Source: Silvimonas sp. JCM 19000
Lineage (GTDB): Bacteria > Pseudomonadota > Gammaproteobacteria > Burkholderiales > Chitinibacteraceae
Direction of reading: 5' to 3'
Length of the DNA: 14,574 nucleotides
Assembly (NCBI GenBank): GCA_001313065.1
Contig: BBFD01000079.1
Span: forward strand, 1 to 14,574
In this document: positions 1 through 6,698 of the stretch, piece by piece
Layout of the letters: each line of letters opens with the position of its first letter
Numbering within the stretch: the stretch's first letter is position 1
Notes under the pieces: generated by a model
Database searches by the model: none
Told to the model about the DNA's origin: nothing
The model's input: the letters and a program-made list of their open reading frames with translations, nothing else
Program-made: the position numbers and the translations under genes

Positions 1-337
1 CCTCTTCGTTCTTGCAACTGCTGCAGGTGGTGCTGGCGCTGGCCTTTGTGCTGGCGCTGATTTTTTGGCGCGGCTGGGTGATGCGGCGGTTTTCGCTGGT
101 GCCCGGCGGGCTGAACAATCGCTTGCGCGTGGTCTCCGGCGTGATGGTCGGCCCCAAAGAACGCGTGGTGATTGTCGAGATGGACGATACCTGGCTGGTG
201 GTGGGCGTTACGCCGCAAAACGTAAGCTGCTACACACGCGCCCGCGCCCCGAAGACGCGCCGGTGGTGCAGCCGATGGCCACGCCGTTTGCCGGCAAGCT
301 GGCCGAGTTGATGAAAAAAAAGAGACGTGCTCCATGA
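1..337 (+). CDS. fliO: Flagellar biosynthesis protein FliO (5' partial, one frameshift)
   Basis: The gene enters from the left edge and reads in frame from base 3. FliO is a small inner-membrane protein that helps assemble the FliP ring of the flagellar export gate. Visible are the end of a transmembrane helix (LALAFVLALIFW), a basic turn (MRRF), and the FliO core with RVVSGVMVG, KERVVIVEM and WLVVGVTPQNV. Near base 222 the frame breaks. The downstream part (KLLHTRPRPEDA, then [16 protein letters not shown]) continues one frame over, so one base seems to be missing, perhaps an A in GTAAAG. The A8 run at 313-320 near the stop may also be inflated, although it stays in frame. The stop overlaps the fliP start in an ATGA arrangement, which suggests translational coupling. 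The identification rests on these motifs and on the gene order fliO-P-Q-R. Confidence 0.85.
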   Translation, partial: LFVLATAAGGAGAGLCAGADFLARLGDAAVFAGARRAEQSLARGLRRDGRPQRTRGDCRDGRYLAGGGRYAAKRKLLHTRPRPEDAPVVQPMATPFAGKLAELMKKKRRAP

Positions 338-1142
338 AGGCTTTTGTTGCCGTGCTGGCACGTGCGTGCAAGCGCCATCTGCCCGGCCAGCGCGCATTGC
401 TGGCGCTGTTTGCCGTGGCGGGTTTGAGCCTGAGCGGCGCACTGTGGGCGGCCGATGCCGGCATCCCGTTCATGACCGCCACGCCAGGCGGGGCGGGCGC
501 ACCGCATATAGCTTGCCGCTGCAGACGCTGCTGTTTTTTTGACAGCGCTGACGTTCTTGCCTGCGGTGCTGCTGATGATGACGGCGTTTACCCGCATCGT
601 GATCGTGCTGTCTTTGCTGCGCCAGGCGCTGGGCACGGTGCAAAGCCCGCCCAATCAGGTGATCGTGGGGCTATCGTTGTTTCTCACGTTTTTTTTGTGA
701 TGTCGCCGGTGCTGGACAAGATCTACACCCAGGCTTATCTGCCGTATAACGAACAGAAAATCAGCTTCAACGAGGGCCTTGACCGTGCCGCAGTGCCGCT
801 CAAGGACTTTATGCTCAAGCAGACCCGGCAACGCGATCTGGCGTTTTTTTATTGAAGTGTCCGGCACCAAACAGCCCAATGGCCCGGAAGACGTCACCCT
901 GCGGGTGCTGGTGCCGGCCTACGTGACCAGCGAGCTCAAAACTGCATTCCAGATCGGCTTTATGGTGTTTATCCCGTTTTTTGATTATCGATCTGGTGGT
1001 AGCCAGCATCTTGATGGCCATGGGGATGATGATGGTGTCGCCGGTGACGCTGGCGTTGCCTTTTAAATTGATGTTGTTTGTGCTGGTGGACGGCTGGACG
1101 CTATTGATGGGTTCGCTGGTGCAGAGTTTCTATACCGGTTAG
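334..1142 (+). CDS. fliP: Flagellar export gate protein FliP (five frameshifts)
   Basis: FliP forms the pentameric core of the flagellar type III export channel in the inner membrane. Joining frames gives about 267 residues, the usual length. It begins with a cleavable signal peptide ending in GALWA-AD. Then come [66 protein letters not shown] and the C-terminal [12 protein letters not shown], all FliP hallmarks. The frame breaks near 505 (one base lost) and at four T runs: 534-540 (7, frame needs 5), 689-696 (8, needs 6), 844-850 (7, needs 6) and 977-982 (6, needs 5). A gene this conserved inside an otherwise normal operon is unlikely to be truly broken five times, so base-calling error is the likely reason. 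The start overlaps the fliO stop and fliQ follows after 13 bases. Confidence 0.9.
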
Positions 1143-1155
1143 CAAGGAGACGCAG

Positions 1156-1425
1156 ATGACGCCAGAAACCGTCATTACCCTGGTGCAACGTGCGATGGAA
1201 GTGCTGGTGCTGCTGGGCGGCCCGGTGCTGATCACCGTGTTGCTGGTGGGCCTGGTCGTCAGTATTTTTCAGGCGGCCACGCAGATCAACGAATCCACGC
1301 TGTCGTTTATTCCCAAGTTGCTGGCCGCTTTTCTGGTGTTTATCCTGGCCGGGCCGTGGATGATCGGGCAGATTACTGACTACACCGTGCGCTTGTTCCA
1401 GAGCATTCCGTCGATGATCGGCTGA
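1156..1425 (+). CDS. fliQ: Flagellar export gate protein FliQ
   Basis: This 89-residue protein has two long hydrophobic helices, the normal FliQ size and topology. Recognisable stretches are MTPETVITLVQRAMEVLVLLGG at the N terminus, the core LVGLVVSIFQAATQINESTL followed by SFIPKL, and a second helix with LVFILAGPWMIGQ. FliQ packs around the FliP-FliR core of the flagellar export gate in the inner membrane. The ATG is preceded by the strong ribosome-binding site AAGGAG at 1144-1149. The gene sits 13 bases after fliP, and fliR begins 3 bases after its stop, so the three genes are one transcription unit. It is the only complete flagellar gene here with no frame problem, and its longest A/T run is five bases. 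Confidence 0.95.
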   Translation: MTPETVITLVQRAMEVLVLLGGPVLITVLLVGLVVSIFQAATQINESTLSFIPKLLAAFLVFILAGPWMIGQITDYTVRLFQSIPSMIG

Positions 1426-1428
1426 CGC

Positions 1429-2222
1429 ATGTTCACCATCACCGATGCCAGATCAACGCGTGGATGGCGGTGTTGCTGTGGCCGTTCATGCGCATCTTCG
1501 GGCTGTTTCTGGCGGATCCGTTTTATTCCAGCGGTTCGATCTCGGTTACCGTGCGCGTGGGCTTTACGCTGCTGCTTACCGTGCTGATCGTGCCGGTGCT
1601 GCCGCCCATGCCCAATGTGCCGGTGCTCTCGGCGGTGGGCATCATGATCGCGGTCAATCAGATGATCATCGGCTGATGATAGGCATGGCGATGCGCCTGG
1701 TGTTCTCGGCGGTGGAAATGGCCGGGCATGTAGCCGGTTTGCAGATGGGTCTGGGTTTCGCCTCATTCTTTGATCCGCAACACAACACCAGCGTGCCGGT
1801 GCTGGCGCAGTTTCTTAGCCTGATGACCACGCTGTTGTTCCTGGCCATGAATGGCCATCTGATCGTGCTGCGTACCCTGATCGACAGCTTTAGCCAGATG
1901 CCGCCCACGGCACAACCGCTGAGCGCGCGTCCGCTGATGCTGCTGGTTAATCAGGGCGCCATCATTTTTTACCGTTGGCCTGCAATTGTCGATGCCGGTG
2001 GTGGGGTCTTTGCTGGTGACCAACCTGGCCGTCGGCGTAATGACCCGGGCATCGCCGCAACTGAATATCTTTGCCATCGGCTTTCCCATCATGTTGATGA
2101 TAGGCATGGGTTCTTTGTATTTGACGCTGCCCGCCATGCCGCACCAGGTGCAATTGCTGATCGATGGCTACACCCGTTTCGTCAACAGCTTGATGCTGGG
2201 CTTGCCACCCGGAGCGCGTTAG
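1429..2222 (+). CDS. fliR: Flagellar export gate protein FliR (three frameshifts)
   Basis: FliR is the inner-membrane subunit that completes the FliP-FliQ export gate. The reconstructed protein has about 264 residues, close to the family norm. It starts MFTITDAQINAWM and is very hydrophobic. It carries the FliR signatures AVEMAGHVAGLQMGLGFASF, FDPQ, NGHLIVLRTLIDSF, NLAVGVMTRASPQLNIFAIG and FPIMLMIGM. The frame is interrupted at 1448-1449 (a C lost from CCC), near 1673 (a C lost from CC, inside IIGLMIGMAMRLVF) and at the T run 1965-1970 (6, frame needs 5). With the missing C restored at 1673, the helix has the same spacing as the Chromobacterium FliR that I recall. The start lies 3 bases after the fliQ stop. 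It is the last gene of the operon, and no flhB follows. Confidence 0.9.
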
Positions 2223-2292
2223 CGTTGCTGCTTACATTTATATAACTTATCTATCGTTTTCTATTCAGCGATAGTCAAAATAACCCGAGAAG
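2223..2292. other. Short AT-rich intergenic spacer with a weak dyad
   Basis: This spacer between the end of the flagellar operon and the folE2 promoter is clearly AT-rich compared with its neighbours. It contains a small dyad, CTATCG (2251-2256) and CGATAG (2269-2274), around a 12-base loop. A second 5-bp dyad (CCGAG 2285-2289, CTCGG 2297-2301) overlaps the folE2 promoter. Neither is followed by a T tract, so they are at best weak terminators for fliR. Confidence 0.4.
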
Positions 2293-2320
2293 TTTACTCG
2301 GTATTCGGCCGCGTTATAAT
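2293..2320 (+). promoter_or_regulatory. Probable sigma-70 promoter of folE2
   Basis: A perfect -10 box TATAAT (2315-2320) is preceded at 16 bases by TTTACT (2293-2298), a 4/6 match to the -35 consensus. Transcription would start near 2326, leaving a leader of about 30 bases with a GGAG-type ribosome-binding site before the folE2 ATG. The -10 box is the centre of an imperfect 20-bp dyad (2307-2326) that contains GTTATAAT. This resembles one half of a Zur box and could be an operator; that part is speculative. Confidence 0.6.
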
Positions 2321-2355
2321 GCCGCCTTTGCTTAAGATCCACCTGGAGCAGGCTC

Positions 2356-3163
2356 ATGAATGCGCCGCACAACAACGTCCAGCCTTTGACGGACGTGCAG
2401 AGTTCTGAAGACACCCGCAACATCGCCATCAACAAGGTGGGGATCAAATCGATCCGCCATCCGGTGCGTGTAGCCGACCGCGCCGATGGTATCCAGCACA
2501 CCATCGCCACATTCGACATGTATGTGTTTCTGCCGCAGCACTTTAAAGGCACGCACATGTCGCGCTTTGTGCAGATTCTGAACAGCCACGAAAAAAGAAA
2601 TCTCGGTCGAATCGTTTGAGACCATTCTGCGCGAGATGTGCACGGCGCTGGATGCGGAAGCGGGTTATCTTGAAATGCGTTTCCCGTATTTCATCAACAA
2701 GACGGCGCCGGTTTCGGGTGTGCAAAGCCTGCTCGATTATGACGTCACCTTGATCGGCGAAATCCGTAACGGCAATTACGAGCTGAAGCTGAAAGTGCTG
2801 GTGCCGGTTACCAGTCTGTGCCCGTGCTCCAAGCAGATTTCGCAATATGGCGCGCACAATCAGCGCTCGCACGTTACCGTGACCGCCACGCTGGGCGAGC
2901 ATTTGTGGATTGAAGAACTGGTTGAACTGGTGGAAGCCCAGGCGTCGTGCGAACTGTGGGGCTTGCTCAAGCGCCCGGACGAAAAATACGTCACCGAACG
3001 CGCGTACGAAAATCCCAAGTTTGTCGAAGACATGGTGCGCGATGTGGCCGCCCAGTTGATCGCCGAGCCGCGCGTGGTGGCTTATGTAGTGGAATCGGAA
3101 AACTTTGAATCGATCCACAATCATTCGGCCTATGCACTGATCGAAGCCGACAAGCGCGCCTGA
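2356..3163 (+). CDS. folE2: GTP cyclohydrolase I type IB, FolE2 (one frameshift)
   Basis: FolE2 converts GTP to 7,8-dihydroneopterin triphosphate, the first step of folate (and queuosine) synthesis. It can work with metals other than zinc. The reconstructed protein has 268 residues. It shows the FolE2 landmarks [12 protein letters not shown], the metal-site segment [20 protein letters not shown] (Cys155/Cys157 and the following His), [20 protein letters not shown] with the ligand Glu region, and the C-terminal SIHNHSAYA. The frame breaks at the A run 2591-2596 (6, frame needs 5: [11 protein letters not shown]). The ATG has a GGAGCA ribosome-binding site at 2345-2350. The gene is monocistronic, with its own promoter and a strong terminator behind it. 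In several bacteria folE2 is induced by zinc shortage through Zur; whether that holds here is unknown. Confidence 0.93.
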
Positions 3164-3185
3164 GTCGTCGCCTTGGTTGACCCCC

Positions 3186-3226
3186 AGCGTGAACCGCAGC
3201 CCGCCTGCCGTTCACGCTTTGTTTTT
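3186..3226 (+). terminator. Rho-independent terminator of folE2
   Basis: A 9-bp perfect stem, AGCGTGAAC (3186-3194) with GTTCACGCT (3210-3218), is followed directly by TTGTTTTT. It lies 22 bases after the folE2 stop and is the clearest intrinsic terminator in the window. Confidence 0.85.
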
Positions 3227-3261
3227 GCGCTGGCCTGTATGCGCCAGACCGGATACTTGCG

Positions 3262-3454
3262 ATGTATATCGTTCTGATCGGCTATCTGTACGTGATCTTC
3301 ATGATCGCGGTGACCATGGGCAGCGTGCTCAAGGGCGTGATTTTCTTTTTTCTTTCTGGGATTCTTGCCGGCGTGGCTGATTTTCTGGCTGAAACGCCGG
3401 GGTCAGCTCAAGCGCCAGGAAATGGCGGCGGAAAAGCAAAAGGGCCCGCAATAG
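3262..3454 (+). CDS. Small conserved-type membrane protein, 63 aa (one frameshift)
   Basis: Function unknown. The reconstructed protein has two hydrophobic segments, MYIVLIGYLYVIFMIAVTM near the N terminus and GVIFFFFLGFLPAWLIFWL in the middle. A very basic and polar tail follows (KRRGQLKRQE, ending KQKGPQ). This fits a two-helix inner-membrane protein with a cytoplasmic charged tail. It resembles short uncharacterised membrane proteins that I recall from betaproteobacteria. The frame breaks at the T run 3346-3351 (6, frame needs 5). Without the correction the translation loses the second helix and runs through the neighbouring repeat. The ribosome-binding site is weak. It sits alone between the folE2 terminator and convergent pgeF, and its TAG stop is the first three bases of the repeat at 3452. 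Confidence 0.6.
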
Positions 3455-3540
3455 GGTGGGTCAAGACCCACCACACAATGCGGTTTGCCAAGCAAGCAAT
3501 ACTGGTCCCGGCTTTGAGTGGTGGGTCTAGACCCACCCTA
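3452..3540. repeat. REP/BIME-like paired palindromes in inverted orientation
   Basis: Two 23-base arms (3452-3474 and 3518-3540) are inverted copies of each other with one mismatch. Each arm is itself a hairpin. The right arm contains the perfect 18-base palindrome GGTGGGTCTAGACCCACC. The left arm has the same 8-bp stem around AA instead of TA. A 43-base spacer separates the arms. The element lies exactly between the convergent small membrane gene and pgeF, supplies the stop codon of the former and ends 4 bases from the stop of the latter. I recall the motif GGTGGGTC-GACCCACC as a dispersed intergenic repeat in several proteobacteria, of the type mobilised by RAYT (REP-associated) transposases. 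It could also act as a bidirectional terminator. Confidence 0.75.
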
Positions 3541-3544
3541 TGCC

Positions 3545-4294
3545 TCAGTCCAGCCAGATCAGCGCGGCCATGCGGCCGGTTTGTTGGTCGCGGCGATACG
3601 AGAAGAAGCGTTCGGCGTCGCTCACGGTGCACAGATCGCCACCATACACGGCGGTGACACCCACCGCTGCCAGCCGTAGCCGTGCCAGCTGGTAGATATC
3701 CGCCAACCACTTGCCAGGCTGCACGCCGGGGACAAATGCGGTGGCGGCGTGGGCATCGCGTGCCATAAACGCCGTGCGAACTTCTTCTCCGACTTCAAAC
3801 TGCTGTGGCCCGATCGCGGCGCCCAGCCACACCAGTATCTGATCCGGCGCAACGCCCATGCTGGCGACCGTGGCCTCCAGCACGCCATCGCACAATCCGC
3901 GCCAACCGGCATGTGCCGCGGCGACCACGGTTCCGGCACGGTCGCAGAACAGCGCGGGCAAGCAATCAGCCGTCATGATCACTGAGACCTCGCCCGGCCC
4001 ACGGCTGACACTGGCATCGGCCGCGCAACCGCCCGTTTCGGCGACCACCGTACCATGTACTGCGTCAGCCACTTGGCTCGGCGGGCAGCCAGCTGCGCAC
4101 CAGCGCGCGGTTGTGTGCGACCGCGGTAGGGTTATCGCCCACGTGGTCACCCAGGTTAAGGCTGCCAAACGGCGCCACGCTGACGCGCCCTGGCGCGTGG
4201 TCATCAAGGCGCGCACATTGCCGGGGGCAGGCCAGTCAGGGGTGATCACGGTCGCTGCAACGGGCCGGGCAGGGGCCTGATCACTCGCGGACAT
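3545..4294 (-). CDS. pgeF: Peptidoglycan editing factor / laccase-domain protein PgeF (YfiH)
   Basis: This protein belongs to the YfiH/PgeF (multicopper-oxidase-like, CNF1-fold) family. These cytoplasmic enzymes are reported to keep wrong amino acids out of peptidoglycan precursors and to act on purine nucleosides. It has 249 residues, the usual size. The metal/active-site elements are visible: VHGTVV, MTADCLPALFCDRAG (Cys) and AAHAGWRGL (His). The end is FFSYRRDQQTGRMAALIW. Residues about 37-78 of the straight translation are nonsense. Three single-base losses near 4186, 4072 and 4060 cancel out. Restoring them gives RQGGVSVAPFGSLNLGDHVG, then DNPTAVAHNRALVRSWLPAE and WLTQ before VHG, which match the family. 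The ATG lies inside the last codons of rluD (14-base overlap), so the two are translationally coupled. Confidence 0.88.
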   Translation of the reverse strand: MSASDQAPARPVAATVITPDWPAPGNVRALMTTRQGASAWRRLAALTWVTTWAITLPRSHTTARWCAAGCPPSQVADAVHGTVVAETGGCAADASVSRGPGEVSVIMTADCLPALFCDRAGTVVAAAHAGWRGLCDGVLEATVASMGVAPDQILVWLGAAIGPQQFEVGEEVRTAFMARDAHAATAFVPGVQPGKWLADIYQLARLRLAAVGVTAVYGGDLCTVSDAERFFSYRRDQQTGRMAALIWLD

Positions 4295-5336
4295 AGATCA
4301 CCTCGACGTCGTCATCATCGTCGCCCCAGTCTTCTTCATCGTCATCCCATACATCATCAATGCCCGCCTGCGCACGCATGGCGGCCAGCAGCGATTCAAA
4401 ATCAACCGGAATGGGCGAGCGCCACATCATGGTTTTGCCGGTCACCGGATGCGTCAGACTGAGTTTGCGGGCATGCAGGGCCTGGCGATCAAAGTCTTCC
4501 AGCGCCATCAGCAATTCAGGTTCCAGCCGTTTGGCGCGTCCGCTATAGACCGGGTCGGCCGCCAGCGGATGGCCGATGTGCGCCATATGCACCCGGATCT
4601 GATGAGTGCGGCCGGTTTCCAGGCGGCATTCCACCAGGGTGTGTTGCGAAAATTTCTCCAGCACGCGGTAGTGCGTAACGGCGTGTTTGCCGGTGCCGAC
4701 CACGGCCATCTTGATGCGCTCACGCGGGTGCCGGCCGATGGGCGCATCGACAGTGCCATCGCGCTCGACCATGCCTTGCGCAATCGCCAGATAATGCCGG
4801 GCCACGGTATGGCTTTGTAACTGCCGTACCAGATGGTTTTGCGCGGCCAGTGTGCGCGCGACTACCATCAGCCCGCTCGTATCTTTGTCCAGCCGGTGTA
4901 CGATGCCGGCGCGCGGTATCTGTTTGAGCTCGGGATAGGCAAACAGCAAGCCGTTGAGCAAGGTGCCGCTCCAGTTGCCGCTGCCCGGGTGCACCACCAG
5001 ACCTGCTGGCTTGTCGATGACCAGGATGGCGTCATCCTCGTAGATCACATCCAGCGGCAGGTCTTCGGCGGTGAAAGCCACCTCGTGCGGATCGGGTTGT
5101 ATGGTTACACTCATGCTCTCGCCGCCCCACAGTTTGGTCTTGGGGCTGGCGGCGGCGCCGTCGACTGTGACCAGGCCATCTTTGACCCAGGTAGCGAGGC
5201 GGTTGCGCGAGTAATCGGGCAGCAATTTAGCCAAAGCGGCGTCCAGACGCATGCCGGCACAATCGGCCGGCACGATCAAGACACGGGGCTCAGCGAAATC
5301 GCTATAATCGTCGGGTTCTAATTCGGGATTCATCAT
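4281..5336 (-). CDS. rluD: 23S rRNA pseudouridine synthase RluD
   Basis: RluD makes pseudouridines in helix 69 of 23S rRNA (E. coli positions 1911, 1915 and 1917). From the chosen start MMNPELEPDDYSDF the protein has 351 residues. It carries an S4 RNA-binding domain at about residues 18-80 (GMRLDAALAKLLPDYSRNRL) and the RluA-type catalytic domain with HRLDKDTSGLMVVA (catalytic Asp at about 150). Also present are GRHPRERIKMAV and LETGRTHQIRVHMAHIGHPL. The C terminus is unusually acidic: 15 of the last 25 residues are D or E. The frame stays open for 31 codons upstream, but that stretch lies antisense inside bamD and lacks S4 or other recognisable sequence, so I reject it. There is no clear ribosome-binding site. 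pgeF overlaps its end. Confidence 0.93.
   Translation of the reverse strand: MMNPELEPDDYSDFAEPRVLIVPADCAGMRLDAALAKLLPDYSRNRLATWVKDGLVTVDGAAASPKTKLWGGESMSVTIQPDPHEVAFTAEDLPLDVIYEDDAILVIDKPAGLVVHPGSGNWSGTLLNGLLFAYPELKQIPRAGIVHRLDKDTSGLMVVARTLAAQNHLVRQLQSHTVARHYLAIAQGMVERDGTVDAPIGRHPRERIKMAVVGTGKHAVTHYRVLEKFSQHTLVECRLETGRTHQIRVHMAHIGHPLAADPVYSGRAKRLEPELLMALEDFDRQALHARKLSLTHPVTGKTMMWRSPIPVDFESLLAAMRAQAGIDDVWDDDEEDWGDDDDDVEVIYVRE
5278..5308 (+). promoter_or_regulatory. Possible bamD promoter inside rluD
   Basis: A perfect TATAAT (5303-5308) lies 26 bases before the bamD ATG, inside the first codons of rluD on the opposite strand. The best -35 is AAGACA (5278-5283) at a long 19-base spacing, so the -35 half is doubtful. 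Confidence 0.4.
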
Positions 5337-6135
5337 GAACAAGATTTTACCGCGAATCCTCGCGTTTACTGTGGCCGGTATTTTACTGGCTGGTTGTGCG
5401 TCCACCCCGGAAGGTGAGGACGAGACCAAAGGCTGGTCCGCGGAAAAGATTTATTCCGAAGCCAAGACTGATCAGAACGACCACAACTGGGATGCTTCGA
5501 CCAAGCTGTTCGAGAAGCTGGAAGCCCGCTATCCATATGGCCGCTATGCACAACAGGCCGTGCTGGAAACCGCGTTCAACCAGTACAAGAACAGCGATCC
5601 GGCCTTGGCACTGGCCTCGATCGACCGGTTTATCAAGACCTACCCGGCGCATCCTTCCATGGATTACGCGCTGTACCTCAAGGGTCTGGTGAACTTCAAC
5701 GACAGCCAGGGTTTTCTGTCGGTGCTGGCCAAGCAGGATATGTCGGAGCGTGACCCCAAGTCTGCGCTCGATTCCTACGATGCCTTTAAAGAACTGGTTA
5801 CGCGTTTCCCTGACAGCAAGTACTCGGAAGACGCGCGTACGCGTATGGGTTATCTGATCGGTGCGCTGGCCAACCATGAGCTGCACGTCGCCAAGTATTA
5901 CTACAAGCGCGGTGCCTATCTGGCGGCGGCCAACCGCGGCAAATCGTTGCTGCAGACCTATAGCAACACCAAGCAGGTTGAGCCGGCGCTGGGCATCATG
6001 GTGCGCTCGTACGACAAGCTGCAACTGGTGCAATTGCGGGATGATGCCAAGCGCGTGCTGTTGCAGAACTACCCCAACACCAAGGTGCTGGAAGACAGTT
6101 ACTGGAACACCGAGCGCTGGTGGTCGCTGTGGTAA
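5335..6135 (+). CDS. bamD: Outer membrane assembly lipoprotein BamD (ComL)
   Basis: BamD is the essential lipoprotein of the BAM complex that folds beta-barrel proteins into the outer membrane. The 266-residue product starts with a lipoprotein signal peptide and a lipobox LAGC, with the lipidated Cys21. TPR-like helices follow: EKIYSEAK, LFEKLEARYPYGRYAQQAVLETAF, ALALASIDRFIKTYPAHPSMDYALYLKG, DSYDAFKELVTRFPDSKY, and HELHVAKYYYKRGAYLAAANR. These are characteristic of BamD/ComL. It is intact, and its length is that of neisserial ComL. The start codon shares bases with the rluD start on the other strand. A GGGA at 5326-5329 is the only ribosome-binding-site candidate. No intrinsic terminator is seen in the 90 bases before the tRNA genes, so some read-through is possible. 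Confidence 0.95.
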   Translation: MNKILPRILAFTVAGILLAGCASTPEGEDETKGWSAEKIYSEAKTDQNDHNWDASTKLFEKLEARYPYGRYAQQAVLETAFNQYKNSDPALALASIDRFIKTYPAHPSMDYALYLKGLVNFNDSQGFLSVLAKQDMSERDPKSALDSYDAFKELVTRFPDSKYSEDARTRMGYLIGALANHELHVAKYYYKRGAYLAAANRGKSLLQTYSNTKQVEPALGIMVRSYDKLQLVQLRDDAKRVLLQNYPNTKVLEDSYWNTERWWSLW

Positions 6136-6182
6136 GCCACGGTTGATTGCAAAAAAAATAAAGCGGATCGCGTTGAAGGGGC

Positions 6183-6211
6183 TTTACAGCAAGCCGTAAA
6201 TCCCGTTTAAT
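6183..6211 (+). promoter_or_regulatory. Strong tRNA-operon promoter
   Basis: TTTACA (6183-6188) and TTTAAT (6206-6211) are separated by exactly 17 bases; each matches the sigma-70 consensus at 5 of 6 positions. The GC-rich stretch GCGCTCC follows, the discriminator type typical of stable-RNA promoters under stringent control. The predicted start is a few bases before tRNA-Ala at 6226. Confidence 0.75.
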
Positions 6212-6225
6212 GCGCTCCTCTTTGG

Positions 6226-6301
<76 letters not shown>

Positions 6302-6345
6302 AAAGACGTTTTAAAGTTTTTTTTGCAAAACATCGCAAACAGGGG

Positions 6346-6374
6346 TTTACAGGCTTTAAGTTCTCTCCTAGAAT
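6346..6374 (+). promoter_or_regulatory. Second tRNA promoter
   Basis: TTTACA (6346-6351) and TAGAAT (6369-6374) have a 17-base spacing and are followed by GCGTCTC. The architecture repeats that of the first tRNA promoter although the sequence between the boxes differs. It would drive the second tRNA-Ala and perhaps the tRNAs beyond it. Confidence 0.7.
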
Positions 6375-6382
6375 GCGTCTCT

Positions 6383-6407
6383 CTTTCGGTGGCGAGCCAC
6401 CGGAAAG
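6383..6407 (+). other. Hairpin in the leader of the second tRNA-Ala transcript
   Basis: CTTTCGGTGGC pairs with GCCACCGGAAAG around a GA turn, with one bulged C (11 bp in all). It starts 9 bases after the -10 box and ends 33 bases before the tRNA. No T tract follows, so a 5'-leader stabiliser or processing element is more likely than a terminator. Confidence 0.55.
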
Positions 6408-6440
6408 CAGAAAAACAGCAGTAACCCAGACCAGAATATC

Positions 6441-6516
<76 letters not shown>

Positions 6517-6525
6517 GAACAGATG

Positions 6526-6570
6526 CGGCTACTCAAGCTTGCAACACACCTTGAGTAGCCGTTTCAGTTT
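6526..6570 (+). terminator. Probable terminator or processing hairpin after tRNA-Ala
   Basis: A perfect 12-bp stem, CGGCTACTCAAG (6526-6537) with CTTGAGTAGCCG (6550-6561), has a 12-base loop and is followed by TTTCAGTTT. The stem is strong but the T tract is interrupted. No convincing promoter lies between it and tRNA-Glu 5 bases further on, so it may terminate only part of the transcripts or mark a processing site. Confidence 0.6.
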
Positions 6571-6574
6571 ACAG

Positions 6575-6650
6575 GTCCCCATCGTCTAGAGGCCTAGGAC
6601 ACCGCCCTTTCACGGCGATAACCGGGGTTCGAATCCCCGTGGGGACGCCA
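6575..6650 (+). tRNA. tRNA-Glu (anticodon TTC), copy 1
   Basis: A 76-base cloverleaf with encoded CCA. The acceptor GTCCCCA pairs with TGGGGAC, and the T arm is CGGGG-TTCGAAT-CCCCG. The anticodon TTC at 6609-6611 lies in the loop CTTTCAC. The anticodon stem is CCGCC against GGCGA, so the outermost pair is a C-A mismatch. The second copy is identical. Confidence 0.96.
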
Positions 6651-6698
6651 CTATCCTTGTGGCATCAAGAGCAGTAAATGTGTAGTGAAGTTAGCAGT

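Noticed and set aside
534..982. Programmed frameshifting or transcriptional slippage at the T runs in fliP
   Set aside because: Four runs in one gene, plus similar runs in many unrelated genes and single-base losses at non-slippery sites, point to sequence error rather than a conserved recoding signal.
1668..1682. An 11-base partial duplication in fliR around GATGATCATCGGC/GATGATAGGC
   Set aside because: The recalled Chromobacterium FliR has the same helix length, so one lost C explains the frame change without a duplication.
2251..2274. CTATCG...CGATAG dyad as the terminator of the flagellar operon
   Set aside because: Weak AT-rich 6-bp stem with a 12-base loop and no U tract; kept only as a spacer note.
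5337..5429. 31-residue N-terminal extension of RluD
   Set aside because: It is antisense to the BamD signal peptide and early mature protein and has no family similarity. The S4 domain fits the start at 5336.
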